From positions 1 through 32,525 of the forward strand of contig CAMCXE010000014.1 in assembly GCA_945882995.1 (NCBI GenBank): a stretch of 32,525 bases of DNA. The letters are read 5' to 3'. Under the pieces are notes generated by a model, which saw only the letters and a list, made by a program, of their open reading frames with translations, ran no database searches and was not told where the DNA came from. The position numbers and the translations under genes are program-made. Each line of letters begins with the position of its first letter. Position 1 is the stretch's first letter. Below are positions 18,564 to 27,540 of the stretch, piece after piece. The DNA is from Thalassocella blandensis. GTDB taxonomy: Bacteria > Pseudomonadota > Gammaproteobacteria > Pseudomonadales > Cellvibrionaceae.

Positions 18564-19037
18564 CTAACCGGCGGTAACCTCGAGAATACCCAAAAAGGTC
18601 ATGTGCTTACCTAAAGCACTGGGTGCCCGGTAAACGCCTAGCAAATTCAGATGCGCCACCGCCATGGCGGCAAGTTCCCACTCCATGCCGGGCTCCACTA
18701 CAAATTCGCTTTCCTCTGCAAAAAAATCCACCGAGGTTGCGTCTGCCAGGGTTTTAAGGTCGCTAGAGGCCTGCCGCTGAGCATCACTTAAGGTGCTATT
18801 GGCCCACCCCCACTTCCAGCTCTTCGCCTCTGGCGCGAAAGTACCTAATACCACTACCCGCGCTTCTAAATCGATTTTTTGCTGGGGGTCATCATAAAAT
18901 TTAAGCACGCCTGCGGCCTGATCAAACCACCAACGGGCATGGCTACCCATCCGGTATTCGGCCAGCAATTGAGCCTGCTTAGCCTCCAGTGCGGCTAGGG
19001 CAGCGTCCAAAAATTCGTAAAATTCGTCTTCAGTCAT
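18564..19037 (-). CDS. Conserved hypothetical protein, DUF6882-like
   Basis: A 157-residue soluble protein without signal peptide or membrane segment. The tryptophan-rich SWKWGWANSTLSDAQRQAS segment near the middle, the RWWFDQAAGVLKFYDD stretch and the ending with VYRAPSALGKHMTFLGI resemble the DUF6882 family, whose function is unknown. It is on the same strand as mksF, 62 bp upstream of it, so it could share a transcript, but a TATAAT before mksF argues for a separate promoter. No catalytic motif is apparent. Confidence 0.6.
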   Translation of the reverse strand: MTEDEFYEFLDAALAALEAKQAQLLAEYRMGSHARWWFDQAAGVLKFYDDPQQKIDLEARVVVLGTFAPEAKSWKWGWANSTLSDAQRQASSDLKTLADATSVDFFAEESEFVVEPGMEWELAAMAVAHLNLLGVYRAPSALGKHMTFLGILEVTAG

Positions 19038-19179
19038 AGAACCTAATAAATGTGGCAGTTAAATAAAGCCTAATGCGGCATGCATGTATCGCATTGGCGG
19101 GGCAGGCTAAGGGCGCCCCGGGACAGGATCAACCCACAAACTGCAGTTGTCTAGCAAAACGAGCCCCTCGACGCTACCC

Positions 19180-19581
19180 CTAAAAGGCATCGGGCAATTC
19201 AAAATCAAAATCGTAAAAATGTACGCCGGCTTCGATTCGAATGGCCATGCTACCGGTAAGCCCTGCCAATTCACCAGCGGCTGAATCGGGCACCACCTCC
19301 AACGTCAGTCGATTGCTGCCCGCACTGCGAATACCGAAGTGCTGCAACACAAAACTACCCTGTCGATTATTCAGCGTACCGCTTACCTGCTCCAATGCCA
19401 CATAACCCGCCGAACCCGGCATCTCGGTGATGGCACTTAGCATTTCCCCGCGACTGACGGCCTGCAATGGGCCAGTAAAGGTTTTGTTTAAGGCCCAACG
19501 CGCCAGCGCCATACCGTCGCTGCCCTCATTGGCGCAGGTTAAGGGGGTCATTTCTACGGCAAATTCTCCGGTTACATTCAT
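19180..19581 (-). CDS. DUF3224 family protein
   Basis: A 133-residue small beta-barrel type protein. The pattern is typical of DUF3224: MNVTGEFAVEMTPL at the start, KTFTGPLQAVSRGEMLSA, GSAGYVALEQVSGTLNNRQG, SFVLQHFGI and LEVVPDSAAGELAGLTGSMA. In most family members the segment reads PDSGTGEL; here it is PDSAAGEL. Function is unknown; the fold resembles allene oxide cyclase barrels. The inner ATG at 19581 fits the family start. The frame extends six codons to a GTG. It lies 79 bp after the chpA stop codon on the same strand and may ride on that transcript. Confidence 0.75.
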   Translation of the reverse strand: MNVTGEFAVEMTPLTCANEGSDGMALARWALNKTFTGPLQAVSRGEMLSAITEMPGSAGYVALEQVSGTLNNRQGSFVLQHFGIRSAGSNRLTLEVVPDSAAGELAGLTGSMAIRIEAGVHFYDFDFELPDAF

Positions 19582-19660
19582 AAAGTACTCAAGCCTCACC
19601 AGGAGGCAATTACAGTAAAGGGAAGGCAGGCAACAGAGCCTGACCGATTGCGTAGGAGCC

Positions 19661-22600
19661 CTAGCTTAACTCCGGTAATTGGGCCTCGATGGCCTGCAGC
19701 AATTCCTCTTCGGACCAAGGCTTATTGATGTAAGCGTCAACCCCAGCTGCAGTGGCCATCTGTTTGTGCTTCTCGGTAATGCGCGAAGTGACCATCACGA
19801 TGGGCAAATCGGCGTTGGCAGAGGCTCGAATGTGTGCGGTAAGCTCCAAACCGTTCATCCGTGGCATTTCCAAATCCACCAATAGAATACTGGGCTTGTA
19901 CTGCTGCATCACTTGAATCGCTTCAAAGCCGTCTTTGGCGGTGCAGACATCCATACCGAGATCGCGCATAAATTGCGCCAAGGAGCGGCGCGAACTCAGG
20001 GAATCGTCAACCACCAAGGCTATGGGCTTAGGCGCCACCGGCCGATAAGCCGCACGTATTTGCGCGTTGGTTTCCAGCCAGCGCAGGTAGTCTTCCGGCT
20101 GCATTTGTAAGCGTGGCAACTCTTGTAAATCGACCACCGGGCTAAGGCTACCATCACCTAAAATAGCCACGCCTATAACACCCTCTGGCTTGCTGGCATA
20201 TTTATTCAACGGTTTGATGATTTGTTCTTCACTGGTCAGCACGGCTTCTATGGCTACCGCCACGCGCCCGCCATTGGCGCGATTAACCACTAACAAGGCA
20301 CCGTAATGTTCAGGTTTTGCCATGTCGCGCACCGTGGCAATATCGTCAAGACACAAAACATCTAAACGCTCAGCGCCCAATTGAAACTGTGGCATTTCAG
20401 CGCGCCAATCAATATCACCTGACTGCAGATGAATTATTTGGCTGAGCGGACGACTCAGCACACTAAAGTTGTGGTGTCCCATGCGCACCTGCAGCGTATG
20501 GGCGGACAAAATACTCATAGGCACTTCGAGCACGAAGGCGCTGCCCAAACCCGGTTCAGATTCCATGGTGAAGGAGCCCTTAAGCAGGCGCACTTGGTTA
20601 TGCACCACATCCAACCCAATACCACGCCCCGAGGTTTGACTCGCTTGGTGCCGCGTAGAAAAGCCCGCCGTCAAAAGAATTTTGTGCAACTCGCTGCGGG
20701 TAACTGGCTGATAGGCCTCTAAAAAACCACGCGCTCGGGCCAACTGCTCAATACCAAAATAGTCGAACCCCTTGCCGTCATCCCGCACCTCAATACGCAG
20801 GATTTCACCCCGACGTATAAAATTCACGGAAATTTTGCCTTCGGCAGTTTTACCTTGATCTAGGCGCTGCTGAGCCGACAGTTCAATACCGTGATCCACC
20901 GCGTTGCGCAGCAGGTGCATCAGTGGGTCCACCACCATATTCAACACTCGGCTATCCACTAAAACGTCTTCGCCGTGCATATCAATAAGCACACTTTTGT
21001 AAGTCAATCGCGCCGCTTGGCGCACACAGCGTGTGAGCCTCGGGGAAATCAGAGACACCGGAAGCATGCGAATTTGCAACAACAATACTTGCGCCTCGCT
21101 GCTGCGCCGACGCTGCTCCACAACCAAATTCGCCAAGTCTTTAAGCTGGTTTTCGATGGACAGAATTGCCTCATGGGCGTCGGTAGTCAGCTCCTGCAGC
21201 TGACTGGAGAAACTGTGAAGCTCGTTGTAGCGCTCCATCTCAAGAGGGTCTAGCTCGCCCTCCCCTAAAGCGCCTTGGGCGACACCTCGAATACTCTGCG
21301 ATTGCACAAGTTGTTCAAGCTCCGCAGCCACCTTACGAATTTTTTGGTGGTAAGCATCGGCCGATTTCACCCCGCCAACCACAAAACCAATGCGGGTTAA
21401 CACTTGATTCGTGGAAATTTGATTCTCGCCGGCCAAACGCAGTAATTCCTGAGCACTGACATCCGATACGCTTAACTGATGGCGCACCTCGCTCACATCC
21501 TCCGCCGCGGGCAACTCAACCACCGCAGGGGGCGGCGAAGGCAGAAATGGGGCCACAGGAGACTGCTCAATTGGGATTAACTCTGCATCCGCGAGCGGGA
21601 CTTCCAGTGCAATAAAGGCGGGAACCTGTGTGTCCTGCCCCCAACTTTCTTGCAGCTCACTGACCTCAACTACGGGTGCATACCAGAGCGCATTTTCGGG
21701 CACTGGTTGCGGCTCAGGCTCATGAGTGGGCTGACATTCAGGGCCAGGGCTAGCCCCAACAAACTCATACTCAGCCGACACGCTGGACAAGTGTTCATCA
21801 TCAGAACCCGGTGTAAACCCAAGCATGGCGCTGCCACCGGCAGCGAGTTTCAACCAAGCTATCACCCGGCTCAACACCTCTTGCGCTTGTTCAGGATAGG
21901 GCCCTAAGCCAAGCAGGTATTCAGTCATGGAGGCCAAACAGTCGGCGGCATCCTCAAGTAAATCTTGTAAGGCTACGGCTAAAGGCTCTGCACCCTGTAC
22001 GCTGTATGTCTTCGCAAGCCCGTCCAGAATATCTTCTACATAATGCATAAGATTGGCGATGCCGCGGATTCCCACGACATTGGCCGCACCTTTTATGGTG
22101 TGCGCCGCACGCTGTGCGAGGGGTAGCGCTGAATAATCGTGACTGCGAACCAAGGCCTCAATGGAGCGGGCAAACGCCTGACTCTGACCCGGTAACTCCA
22201 GCAATAACCCATCAAGTAACTCAGCGTTTACATCTGGGTCGACGCGCATGGACACCCAATCATCATCAACAAATTCAGGTAGAAGTGACGCCTGCGTCGC
22301 CTCTACCCAAAGCCCCTCCACACTGGCAAAATCCGCGCGCAACTGACCGAGTTGATCCGGCGACAAAGGGTCTAGCCACTCATCACTCGCCAGGTAATCC
22401 AGGAAAAACTCAATGGCATCAGCCTCGCCAGCTTTGCAGAAATTAACCACATAATTCAGCAATAGGGGACACCACCCCTCAAACAAAAAATGATTGTGCT
22501 CCCCCAGCAATTCAGGTGCGCGGGCAAATGCCGAAAAATTTCGGGCCAAATGCTGACAACCCGTTCGCACACCGGCCAAGCCCATGAGGTGAGCCGCATT

Positions 22601-22765
22601 GCTTAAATTACTGGCGCGTTGGCAAAGATCCTGCGCAACCGCAACGCGCGCTAGCAGGTCCTCACCATATAAATCCGCGTAATCGAACTCCAACAGGTCG
22701 TTCAATTCATACTGCAGCAAGCCTATTAGCTCCTGCTGTTGGGCAGAAGAATTCATATCACTCAT
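19661..22765 (-). CDS. chpA: ChpA/PilL-like hybrid chemotaxis histidine kinase
   Basis: A 1034-residue CheA-type kinase of the Pil-Chp class. The N-terminal 200 residues are helical. An HPt domain carries the phospho-His222 in AAHTIKGAANVVG. A Pro/Glu-rich linker (about 330-430) and a dimerisation helix pair follow. The HATPase domain has LLRNAVDHGIELS, DDGKGFDYFG and TSGRGIGLDVV (about 615-720). A CheW domain comes next (about 760-890). A C-terminal receiver carries the acidic pair D919-D920, phospho-Asp964 in VDLEMPRMNG, and KPW. Pseudomonas ChpA is over twice as long with many HPt-like domains; only one is clear here. The ATG at 22765 has AAGG upstream; the longer frame to 22864 begins with a GTG and lacks family resemblance. 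It is the last gene of the pilG-H-I-J-chpA row. Confidence 0.88.
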   Translation of the reverse strand: MSDMNSSAQQQELIGLLQYELNDLLEFDYADLYGEDLLARVAVAQDLCQRASNLSNAAHLMGLAGVRTGCQHLARNFSAFARAPELLGEHNHFLFEGWCPLLLNYVVNFCKAGEADAIEFFLDYLASDEWLDPLSPDQLGQLRADFASVEGLWVEATQASLLPEFVDDDWVSMRVDPDVNAELLDGLLLELPGQSQAFARSIEALVRSHDYSALPLAQRAAHTIKGAANVVGIRGIANLMHYVEDILDGLAKTYSVQGAEPLAVALQDLLEDAADCLASMTEYLLGLGPYPEQAQEVLSRVIAWLKLAAGGSAMLGFTPGSDDEHLSSVSAEYEFVGASPGPECQPTHEPEPQPVPENALWYAPVVEVSELQESWGQDTQVPAFIALEVPLADAELIPIEQSPVAPFLPSPPPAVVELPAAEDVSEVRHQLSVSDVSAQELLRLAGENQISTNQVLTRIGFVVGGVKSADAYHQKIRKVAAELEQLVQSQSIRGVAQGALGEGELDPLEMERYNELHSFSSQLQELTTDAHEAILSIENQLKDLANLVVEQRRRSSEAQVLLLQIRMLPVSLISPRLTRCVRQAARLTYKSVLIDMHGEDVLVDSRVLNMVVDPLMHLLRNAVDHGIELSAQQRLDQGKTAEGKISVNFIRRGEILRIEVRDDGKGFDYFGIEQLARARGFLEAYQPVTRSELHKILLTAGFSTRHQASQTSGRGIGLDVVHNQVRLLKGSFTMESEPGLGSAFVLEVPMSILSAHTLQVRMGHHNFSVLSRPLSQIIHLQSGDIDWRAEMPQFQLGAERLDVLCLDDIATVRDMAKPEHYGALLVVNRANGGRVAVAIEAVLTSEEQIIKPLNKYASKPEGVIGVAILGDGSLSPVVDLQELPRLQMQPEDYLRWLETNAQIRAAYRPVAPKPIALVVDDSLSSRRSLAQFMRDLGMDVCTAKDGFEAIQVMQQYKPSILLVDLEMPRMNGLELTAHIRASANADLPIVMVTSRITEKHKQMATAAGVDAYINKPWSEEELLQAIEAQLPELS

Positions 22766-23011
22766 GGACTTGCGCCTTAAACTAGGTTGACTATGGACCC
22801 ACTGCCACGGATGGCAGCTAGCACCGCAAGCAAATTTGCTCTGCCTGCCAAAAGTTGCTGCCACAACGGGTCCAAAGACTCAGGAAAATATTTGCAACGC
22901 CTTCAACTTTACCATTCACACAAAACCAATAATCAAACCAACACACAAAAACCGAAATACCTGCTGCGCCCATCAGGGTTTCAGCCGGAACGGGTCACGC
23001 CCCTAGCCCGC

Positions 23012-25111
23012 CTACAGATCAGTTACCCTAACGCCATCGTAAAAACCCGGCAAAGTAAACAGGTTGACCCGCGCTACCAAGTCTTCGGAATACTGTTTAA
23101 GGGAGTCGGTATGGGCCTTCTGCTTGGTTAATTGCAGGCCGGTTTTTTCGGTGAAGCTGCGGATTATGGTGGCGCGGTCGCGCACGCGGTTGGACAGTTC
23201 AGCTTGCTGTGCCGAACTTTGTGCAATGCTCTGCACGCGCTCTACCAGCTGGCGGGTGGCCAGTACCGTATCTTCCATTTTCTGCCCGGCGGATTCTGCT
23301 AGACGCGTTTCTTCGGCCACCTGGGTAATTAATTTATTCATAATGTTAACAGTGTCGGACGTCTCTACCCGGATGTTAGTCACCATGGACGAAATTTCCG
23401 CCGTAGCCTCTCGTGCGTTTTCCGCCAAACGCTGCACCTCATCGGCCACCACCGCAAAACCCTTGCCCGCCTCACCCGCCGAAGCCGCGTGCATACTCGC
23501 GTTCAGCGCCAAAATATGCGTCCGCTCGGCAATGGTATTAATCAAATTCACAATCCCCGAAATTTCCTGCGAGCGATCCCCCAGGCGCTTAATCCGTTTT
23601 TCCGTTTCTGAAATGGTTTCTCGAATCTCCAAAATACCCAACACCGAACGACTTACAGTATCCCGAGCAGACTGCGTATTGTTGATGGCCGCCACAGCAT
23701 ATCTATCGGCATTTTCTGCATTGGCAGCAATTTCGCTCATAGTCTTAGCCGAAATTTCCAAGGCTCTACCTGCAGCGATTACATGCTTACGCTCGTCTTC
23801 GGCCACCTGCATAACCAGCGCAGACTGCTCTTGCAAGGTGTCCGCAACCTCATTCACCAACACGGAAATTCCCTTCACTTCCCAAAGGGTTTTGGCTGTT
23901 TCGGTGGTTAATAAGTTGATAGCGTCGGAAATGGTTCCCGTAATATCGGCAGATACCGGCACCTTAATGGTCAAATCTTTACGCGCAATCAAGCCTACGG
24001 CTTGAATCAACGAAATAATTGAATTGTTCAAAATTTCATTTTCCAAAGATTGTTCCTGTAGATGGTGAATTCGCTCATCTAAAAGACTATTAAAAGCTCG
24101 ACCAAGGTCACCCAATTCATCATCCGCAATCAGTTTTACGCGCGCCTTCATGTTGCCCTTAGTGATGCGTTGAATCACGCTTTGCATATGCGCCAACGGA
24201 AAAACAATACTTTTAGAAATAAAATAAATTCCAACCGCAGTGCCCGTTACCACCAAAAATATCAAGCCAATAAAGGCGCCGCGAATCAGTTGCAGCTGCT
24301 CTTCTTCCTGCGCATTGAATGCTGCCGAGCGCGCTTCGACGGCCGCTTGCATCAGACTCCACTGTTTACCAACTTCATCAAGCAGCGGTTGCGGCAAACG
24401 AGGCGGCGGAAGCTGTTCCTGAGACTGCTGGGGAGTCAGCGACTGACGGTACTCGTCTAGCGCCGTCGCCAATTGCACCTGGGCTGCATCGGGATAGGCG
24501 ACCAGCTTCAGCGACGCGGCAAAGTCTTGGGTGAAACTGGTCAACCCAGCCAATTTTTCTGGATTGTTAGCCTCCAAAAATTCAGCCTGCAACCGCTTGA
24601 GCGCGACGAGCGCATTTTGCTCGGCGGGCTTATTGTGCTGCTGCACAATTACGCCGATAGCCTGCATCTGCGCTTGCATTTTGTCGGTTTGCCAGACCAA
24701 CTTAACCTCATGCACCCGCTCTTCCAGCGACTCTAGCGCGGCTTTATCCAAACTCATGATCGCCGCATTCCAAGGCGCTGCATCGGGCAAGGTAGGCTCT
24801 TGAATTCTCAGCTTGCCCACCCCGGCTAAAGCCTGCTTCAATTTTTGCTGCTGCGCGAGCCACTCAGTACGCAGCTCTGGACTCGCTGCGGCAGCCAATT
24901 TTTGGTAGCCTTCGCGATACTCGCCAAAATCGCTTTTGGTGCGTAAAGCAAGATTTTCGAAGGCACCAAAGATGGTTATCCTCGTGCGCGCCTCATTTTC
25001 CTGTACCACTTGAAAATAATAGGCAACCCCCATGGCAATAAAACCCAAGCCTATCCACGCCACTAGCAACATAATTTTTTGCGAGATGCGCACACTGGAA
25101 AATACATTCAT
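23012..25111 (-). CDS. pilJ: PilJ-like methyl-accepting chemotaxis protein
   Basis: A 699-residue membrane chemoreceptor. TM1 is at about residues 12-32 and TM2 at about 277-300, enclosing a helical periplasmic sensor domain of some 240 residues. A HAMP domain follows (FPLAHMQSVIQRITKGNMKA), then a long helical stretch. The signalling hairpin contains IAERTHILALNASMHAASAG and GKGFAVVADEVQRLAENARE, a form specific to PilJ receptors. It should pass a surface or ligand signal to the PilI/ChpA pair. No pentapeptide tether for CheR is seen at the C-terminus (FYDGVRVTDL). It lies between pilI (174-bp gap) and chpA (246-bp gap). Confidence 0.92.
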   Translation of the reverse strand: MNVFSSVRISQKIMLLVAWIGLGFIAMGVAYYFQVVQENEARTRITIFGAFENLALRTKSDFGEYREGYQKLAAAASPELRTEWLAQQQKLKQALAGVGKLRIQEPTLPDAAPWNAAIMSLDKAALESLEERVHEVKLVWQTDKMQAQMQAIGVIVQQHNKPAEQNALVALKRLQAEFLEANNPEKLAGLTSFTQDFAASLKLVAYPDAAQVQLATALDEYRQSLTPQQSQEQLPPPRLPQPLLDEVGKQWSLMQAAVEARSAAFNAQEEEQLQLIRGAFIGLIFLVVTGTAVGIYFISKSIVFPLAHMQSVIQRITKGNMKARVKLIADDELGDLGRAFNSLLDERIHHLQEQSLENEILNNSIISLIQAVGLIARKDLTIKVPVSADITGTISDAINLLTTETAKTLWEVKGISVLVNEVADTLQEQSALVMQVAEDERKHVIAAGRALEISAKTMSEIAANAENADRYAVAAINNTQSARDTVSRSVLGILEIRETISETEKRIKRLGDRSQEISGIVNLINTIAERTHILALNASMHAASAGEAGKGFAVVADEVQRLAENAREATAEISSMVTNIRVETSDTVNIMNKLITQVAEETRLAESAGQKMEDTVLATRQLVERVQSIAQSSAQQAELSNRVRDRATIIRSFTEKTGLQLTKQKAHTDSLKQYSEDLVARVNLFTLPGFYDGVRVTDL

Positions 25112-25285
25112 GAGAAAACCTTGAAAGTAAAGTAATTAGATCGAGCATTCTGTTATTCAATGCCCAAAAAAAGTTTAGAACCCCATTTCGTGCCGCTTGC
25201 GTCCCGAACTTCAGCGGGCCTTCGCAAGCCTATAAATTATTACTGTAATTAACGGACGCCGCCAAAGGTGTGGATAGAAGTCGAA

Positions 25286-25810
25286 TTAACCCGCCATCGC
25301 CAAAAACAGGGCGTCATGATTTAACTCAAACCAAACTTTCCCAGCGTCCCTAAACGTGTTTCGCACACAGTGCGCCAATGACGCCGGCGCCAAACCAAAA
25401 TCGTTACTCAATTCAAGTTGCGCATAGTTGAAACCCAAGGGCTTAACCTCGAGCAAAATCGCTGCCGCCTGCCCCATGGCGCCGATTAAAAGTGAGTAAG
25501 GCGCACTTTTTAAAGGCTCAGAACCTTCAATGAACGCAGCTAACTGATAGAGCGGTATAACATTTCCCCGCAGATTCAAAACGCCAGAGCAATGCGATGA
25601 GACGTTCGGTAGCGGCGCCCAGCTGGGATCCTTAATCAGCTCGCTATACAAGCCGGGGGGGAGCAAAAAATTAAAGCCCCCAAGCGCAAACCCATAGGCG
25701 CGCACCATCGTCCAGCGCGCAAAAGATTCGCTAACTGGCTCAGCCGCCAAAGCGGATGGCGTGCCGGTATTCTCATTGTTGAATGCGGTATTTCCACTGA
25801 AAGCGTACAT
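25286..25810 (-). CDS. pilI: PilI-like CheW adaptor protein
   Basis: A 174-residue protein consisting of one CheW-like domain after a 30-residue low-complexity N-terminus. The segments SHCSGVLNLRGNVIPLYQLAAFIEG and YSLLIGAMGQAAAILLEVKPLGF fit the double-barrel CheW fold. LNLRGNVIPLYQL matches the receptor/kinase-binding region. It should couple PilJ to the ChpA kinase in the cytoplasm. GAGG lies just before the ATG. It is in the PilH-PilI-PilJ order of the Pseudomonas pilGHIJ cluster, but with unusually wide gaps (175 and 174 bp) that suggest separate promoters. Confidence 0.85.
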   Translation of the reverse strand: MYAFSGNTAFNNENTGTPSALAAEPVSESFARWTMVRAYGFALGGFNFLLPPGLYSELIKDPSWAPLPNVSSHCSGVLNLRGNVIPLYQLAAFIEGSEPLKSAPYSLLIGAMGQAAAILLEVKPLGFNYAQLELSNDFGLAPASLAHCVRNTFRDAGKVWFELNHDALFLAMAG

Positions 25811-25985
25811 GACACCTCACTATGCGAGTGAATATGTAATAATTTATTATTTTATCGGCACCACCACTTGCGCAGGGGCTATCAACACACGCCTAGACTG
25901 CAACGAACTGGCGCAGTCAGCCACACTAATATTTGCGCGCGTAAAACACAATTAGCGCAGGCAACGATCACCCAGCACCGCTCGG

Positions 25986-26348
25986 TTAGATAGCTGCGAT
26001 GGTGCGAATTATTTCTTCTGCTGAAAAAGGTTTTGAAATCATACCCCGACCGCCCTGCAACTCCCCCCATACGCGATCCGCTCGTTGGTTTTTGCTGGTC
26101 ACAAACACCACTGGAATTTTACCGGTAGTGCGATCACTCGTAATATTCCTGCAAGCCTCAAAGCCATCCCCTCCCTCCATTACTACATCCATTAAAATAA
26201 TATCCGGCAAGGACTTTTTGGCTTTTTCATAGGCCTCTTTGCCACTGGCAGCAGTGATAACATCATAACCCGCCGCTTCGACAATCAACTTTAAATGGTG
26301 TAAATCCACCAGCGAATCATCCACAACCAGAACCTTGCTCACCGCCAT
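25986..26348 (-). CDS. pilH: PilH-like single-domain response regulator
   Basis: A 120-residue CheY-like receiver. The acidic pair Asp10-Asp11, phospho-acceptor Asp54 in ILMDVVMEGGDG, the Thr/Ser of FVTSKNQ and Lys of ISKPF are all present, so it should be phosphorylated. DRVWGELQGGRGMISKPF resembles the DKVWGKRQGARDYLTKP segment of Pseudomonas PilH, which supports PilH over PilG. The usual Pro of the D-x-x-M-P-G loop is Glu here. It starts 3 bp after the upstream PilG-like gene and is therefore translationally linked to it. Likely role: phosphate sink or output regulator of the ChpA kinase. Confidence 0.87.
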   Translation of the reverse strand: MAVSKVLVVDDSLVDLHHLKLIVEAAGYDVITAASGKEAYEKAKKSLPDIILMDVVMEGGDGFEACRNITSDRTTGKIPVVFVTSKNQRADRVWGELQGGRGMISKPFSAEEIIRTIAAI

Positions 26349-26351
26349 TGA

Positions 26352-27224
26352 CTACCCCTTCTTAGCAGGAAAATATTTCCTGATTATTTCTTCAAAATCA
26401 TTGTGATTGATGGGCTTAACTAAATATGCACTACACCCCGCCAAAGAACCCAGGACTTTATCGAACCTAGACGAGCGGCTGGTAAGCAAAATGATCGGCG
26501 TGTTTTTGTTGGCATGGGTTTTTTTTATCCGTCTGCAGGCGGCATAGCCGTCGAGCCCCGGCATAATGACATCCATAAAAATAATGTCGAAGCGGGTGTT
26601 CAGCGCCGCGCCCAAGGCTGCCTCAGCGCTAGACGCTTGCACAACCTCCACCCCGAACAGGCCGAATTCTATCTCAATTTGCTTGCGCACTGGCAGGCTA
26701 TCGTCCACCACCAACGCCCGCGCAAGACCTTCCCGACGCTGCGCGGCTGCCCCTTGGCCGTGATTTAACAGCCGCAAGCCCGCGAGTGTATCGGCCGTTA
26801 AACGTGTGCTGTCGTGGCCAATTTCAAACTCTGGCAGGTAGTTAAGTTCTTTAATCGTATAATTATCGAGTGTTTTAAGCAGTCGACTTGGGTTGATGGG
26901 CGACTCCAACACATAGTCTTGATCTTCGCTTTGGCCGCGCCGCACCAGCCGTATTTGTGGCCGTTTGGCAGCCGAACCCTGTATTTTTCCGTCGTCCCAC
27001 AGCGCAAGGACATGTGGATTGAGCGTGCACAGAATCACCAAATCCAGATCGTCTGGCAGGTTGCGCTCGTCAAGCCGCACCGGCACCGCCTCGTAGGCTC
27101 GCGCACGAAACGCGGTGACACTAAAGATGCGCCCAAAGGCGCTTAGAGTGTCCGCAGAGCCCCCAACAATGCCGACGCGAAATTTGCGCAAACTAGTGGC
27201 CTTATTTTTGACTGGATTTTGCAT
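26352..27224 (-). CDS. PilG-like response regulator with N-terminal pseudo-receiver
   Basis: A 290-residue protein. The C-terminal 120 residues are a complete receiver domain: VVDD (Asp174-Asp175), phospho-Asp218 in IIFMDVIMPGLDG, LTS and VKPI. This domain resembles Pseudomonas PilG. The first 140 residues look like a degenerate receiver: FRVGIVGGSADTLSAFGRIF corresponds to strand 1/helix 1 without the acidic pair, and LDLVILCTLNPHV stands where the phospho-Asp would be. There is no DNA-binding or enzymatic output domain. It is the first gene of the chemosensory row, divergent from the MHYT gene across 316 bp, and the likely output regulator for a motility or pilus motor (inference). The start lacks a strong ribosome binding site. 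Confidence 0.8.
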   Translation of the reverse strand: MQNPVKNKATSLRKFRVGIVGGSADTLSAFGRIFSVTAFRARAYEAVPVRLDERNLPDDLDLVILCTLNPHVLALWDDGKIQGSAAKRPQIRLVRRGQSEDQDYVLESPINPSRLLKTLDNYTIKELNYLPEFEIGHDSTRLTADTLAGLRLLNHGQGAAAQRREGLARALVVDDSLPVRKQIEIEFGLFGVEVVQASSAEAALGAALNTRFDIIFMDVIMPGLDGYAACRRIKKTHANKNTPIILLTSRSSRFDKVLGSLAGCSAYLVKPINHNDFEEIIRKYFPAKKG

Positions 27225-27540
27225 CTCTATAGGAAACTCGTGCGAATTCGTGCGAAATGACGTCTTAACAGGCTGTTAAATCCAGGGGCATAATCGCCAA
27301 ACGAAATTTGACCACCATTGGCGAACTTACGCAATGAATAAACCAACGAGGCGAACCATCTACCACCTGCCCCCTCCCAAGGCCCGCCGCGTGGCAGTCT
27401 ACAAGATTATCAGGCCATGACGAATGCTTATTTAACCTTGACAAGATTAAAAGGTGGCACGCCAACGACGCCCCCTGTTAGAATTTTACGATCTAAGGCA
27501 AACCATTACTGCTTCTCCGTTTCAACCCTGAGGCCTCATC
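27225..27540. other. Divergent intergenic region between PilG-like gene and MHYT gene
   Basis: No gene is supported here. It holds a tandem repeat of CGTGCGAA (27239-27256), a 15-bp palindrome TTAACAGGCTGTTAA (27265-27279) that could be an operator for the PilG-like gene, and a lone TTGACA (27437-27442) with no -10 box at the right spacing. Nothing else stands out. Confidence 0.4.

Noticed and set aside
23064-24005. Plus-strand frame of 313 codons opposite pilJ
   Set aside because: Shadow of the repetitive helical MCP signalling domain on the other strand. Ser/Ala-rich and without family resemblance.
27265-27465. 66-codon minus-strand frame in the MHYT/PilG-like gap
   Set aside because: No ribosome binding site or recognisable composition. 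It crosses the palindrome that looks regulatory.
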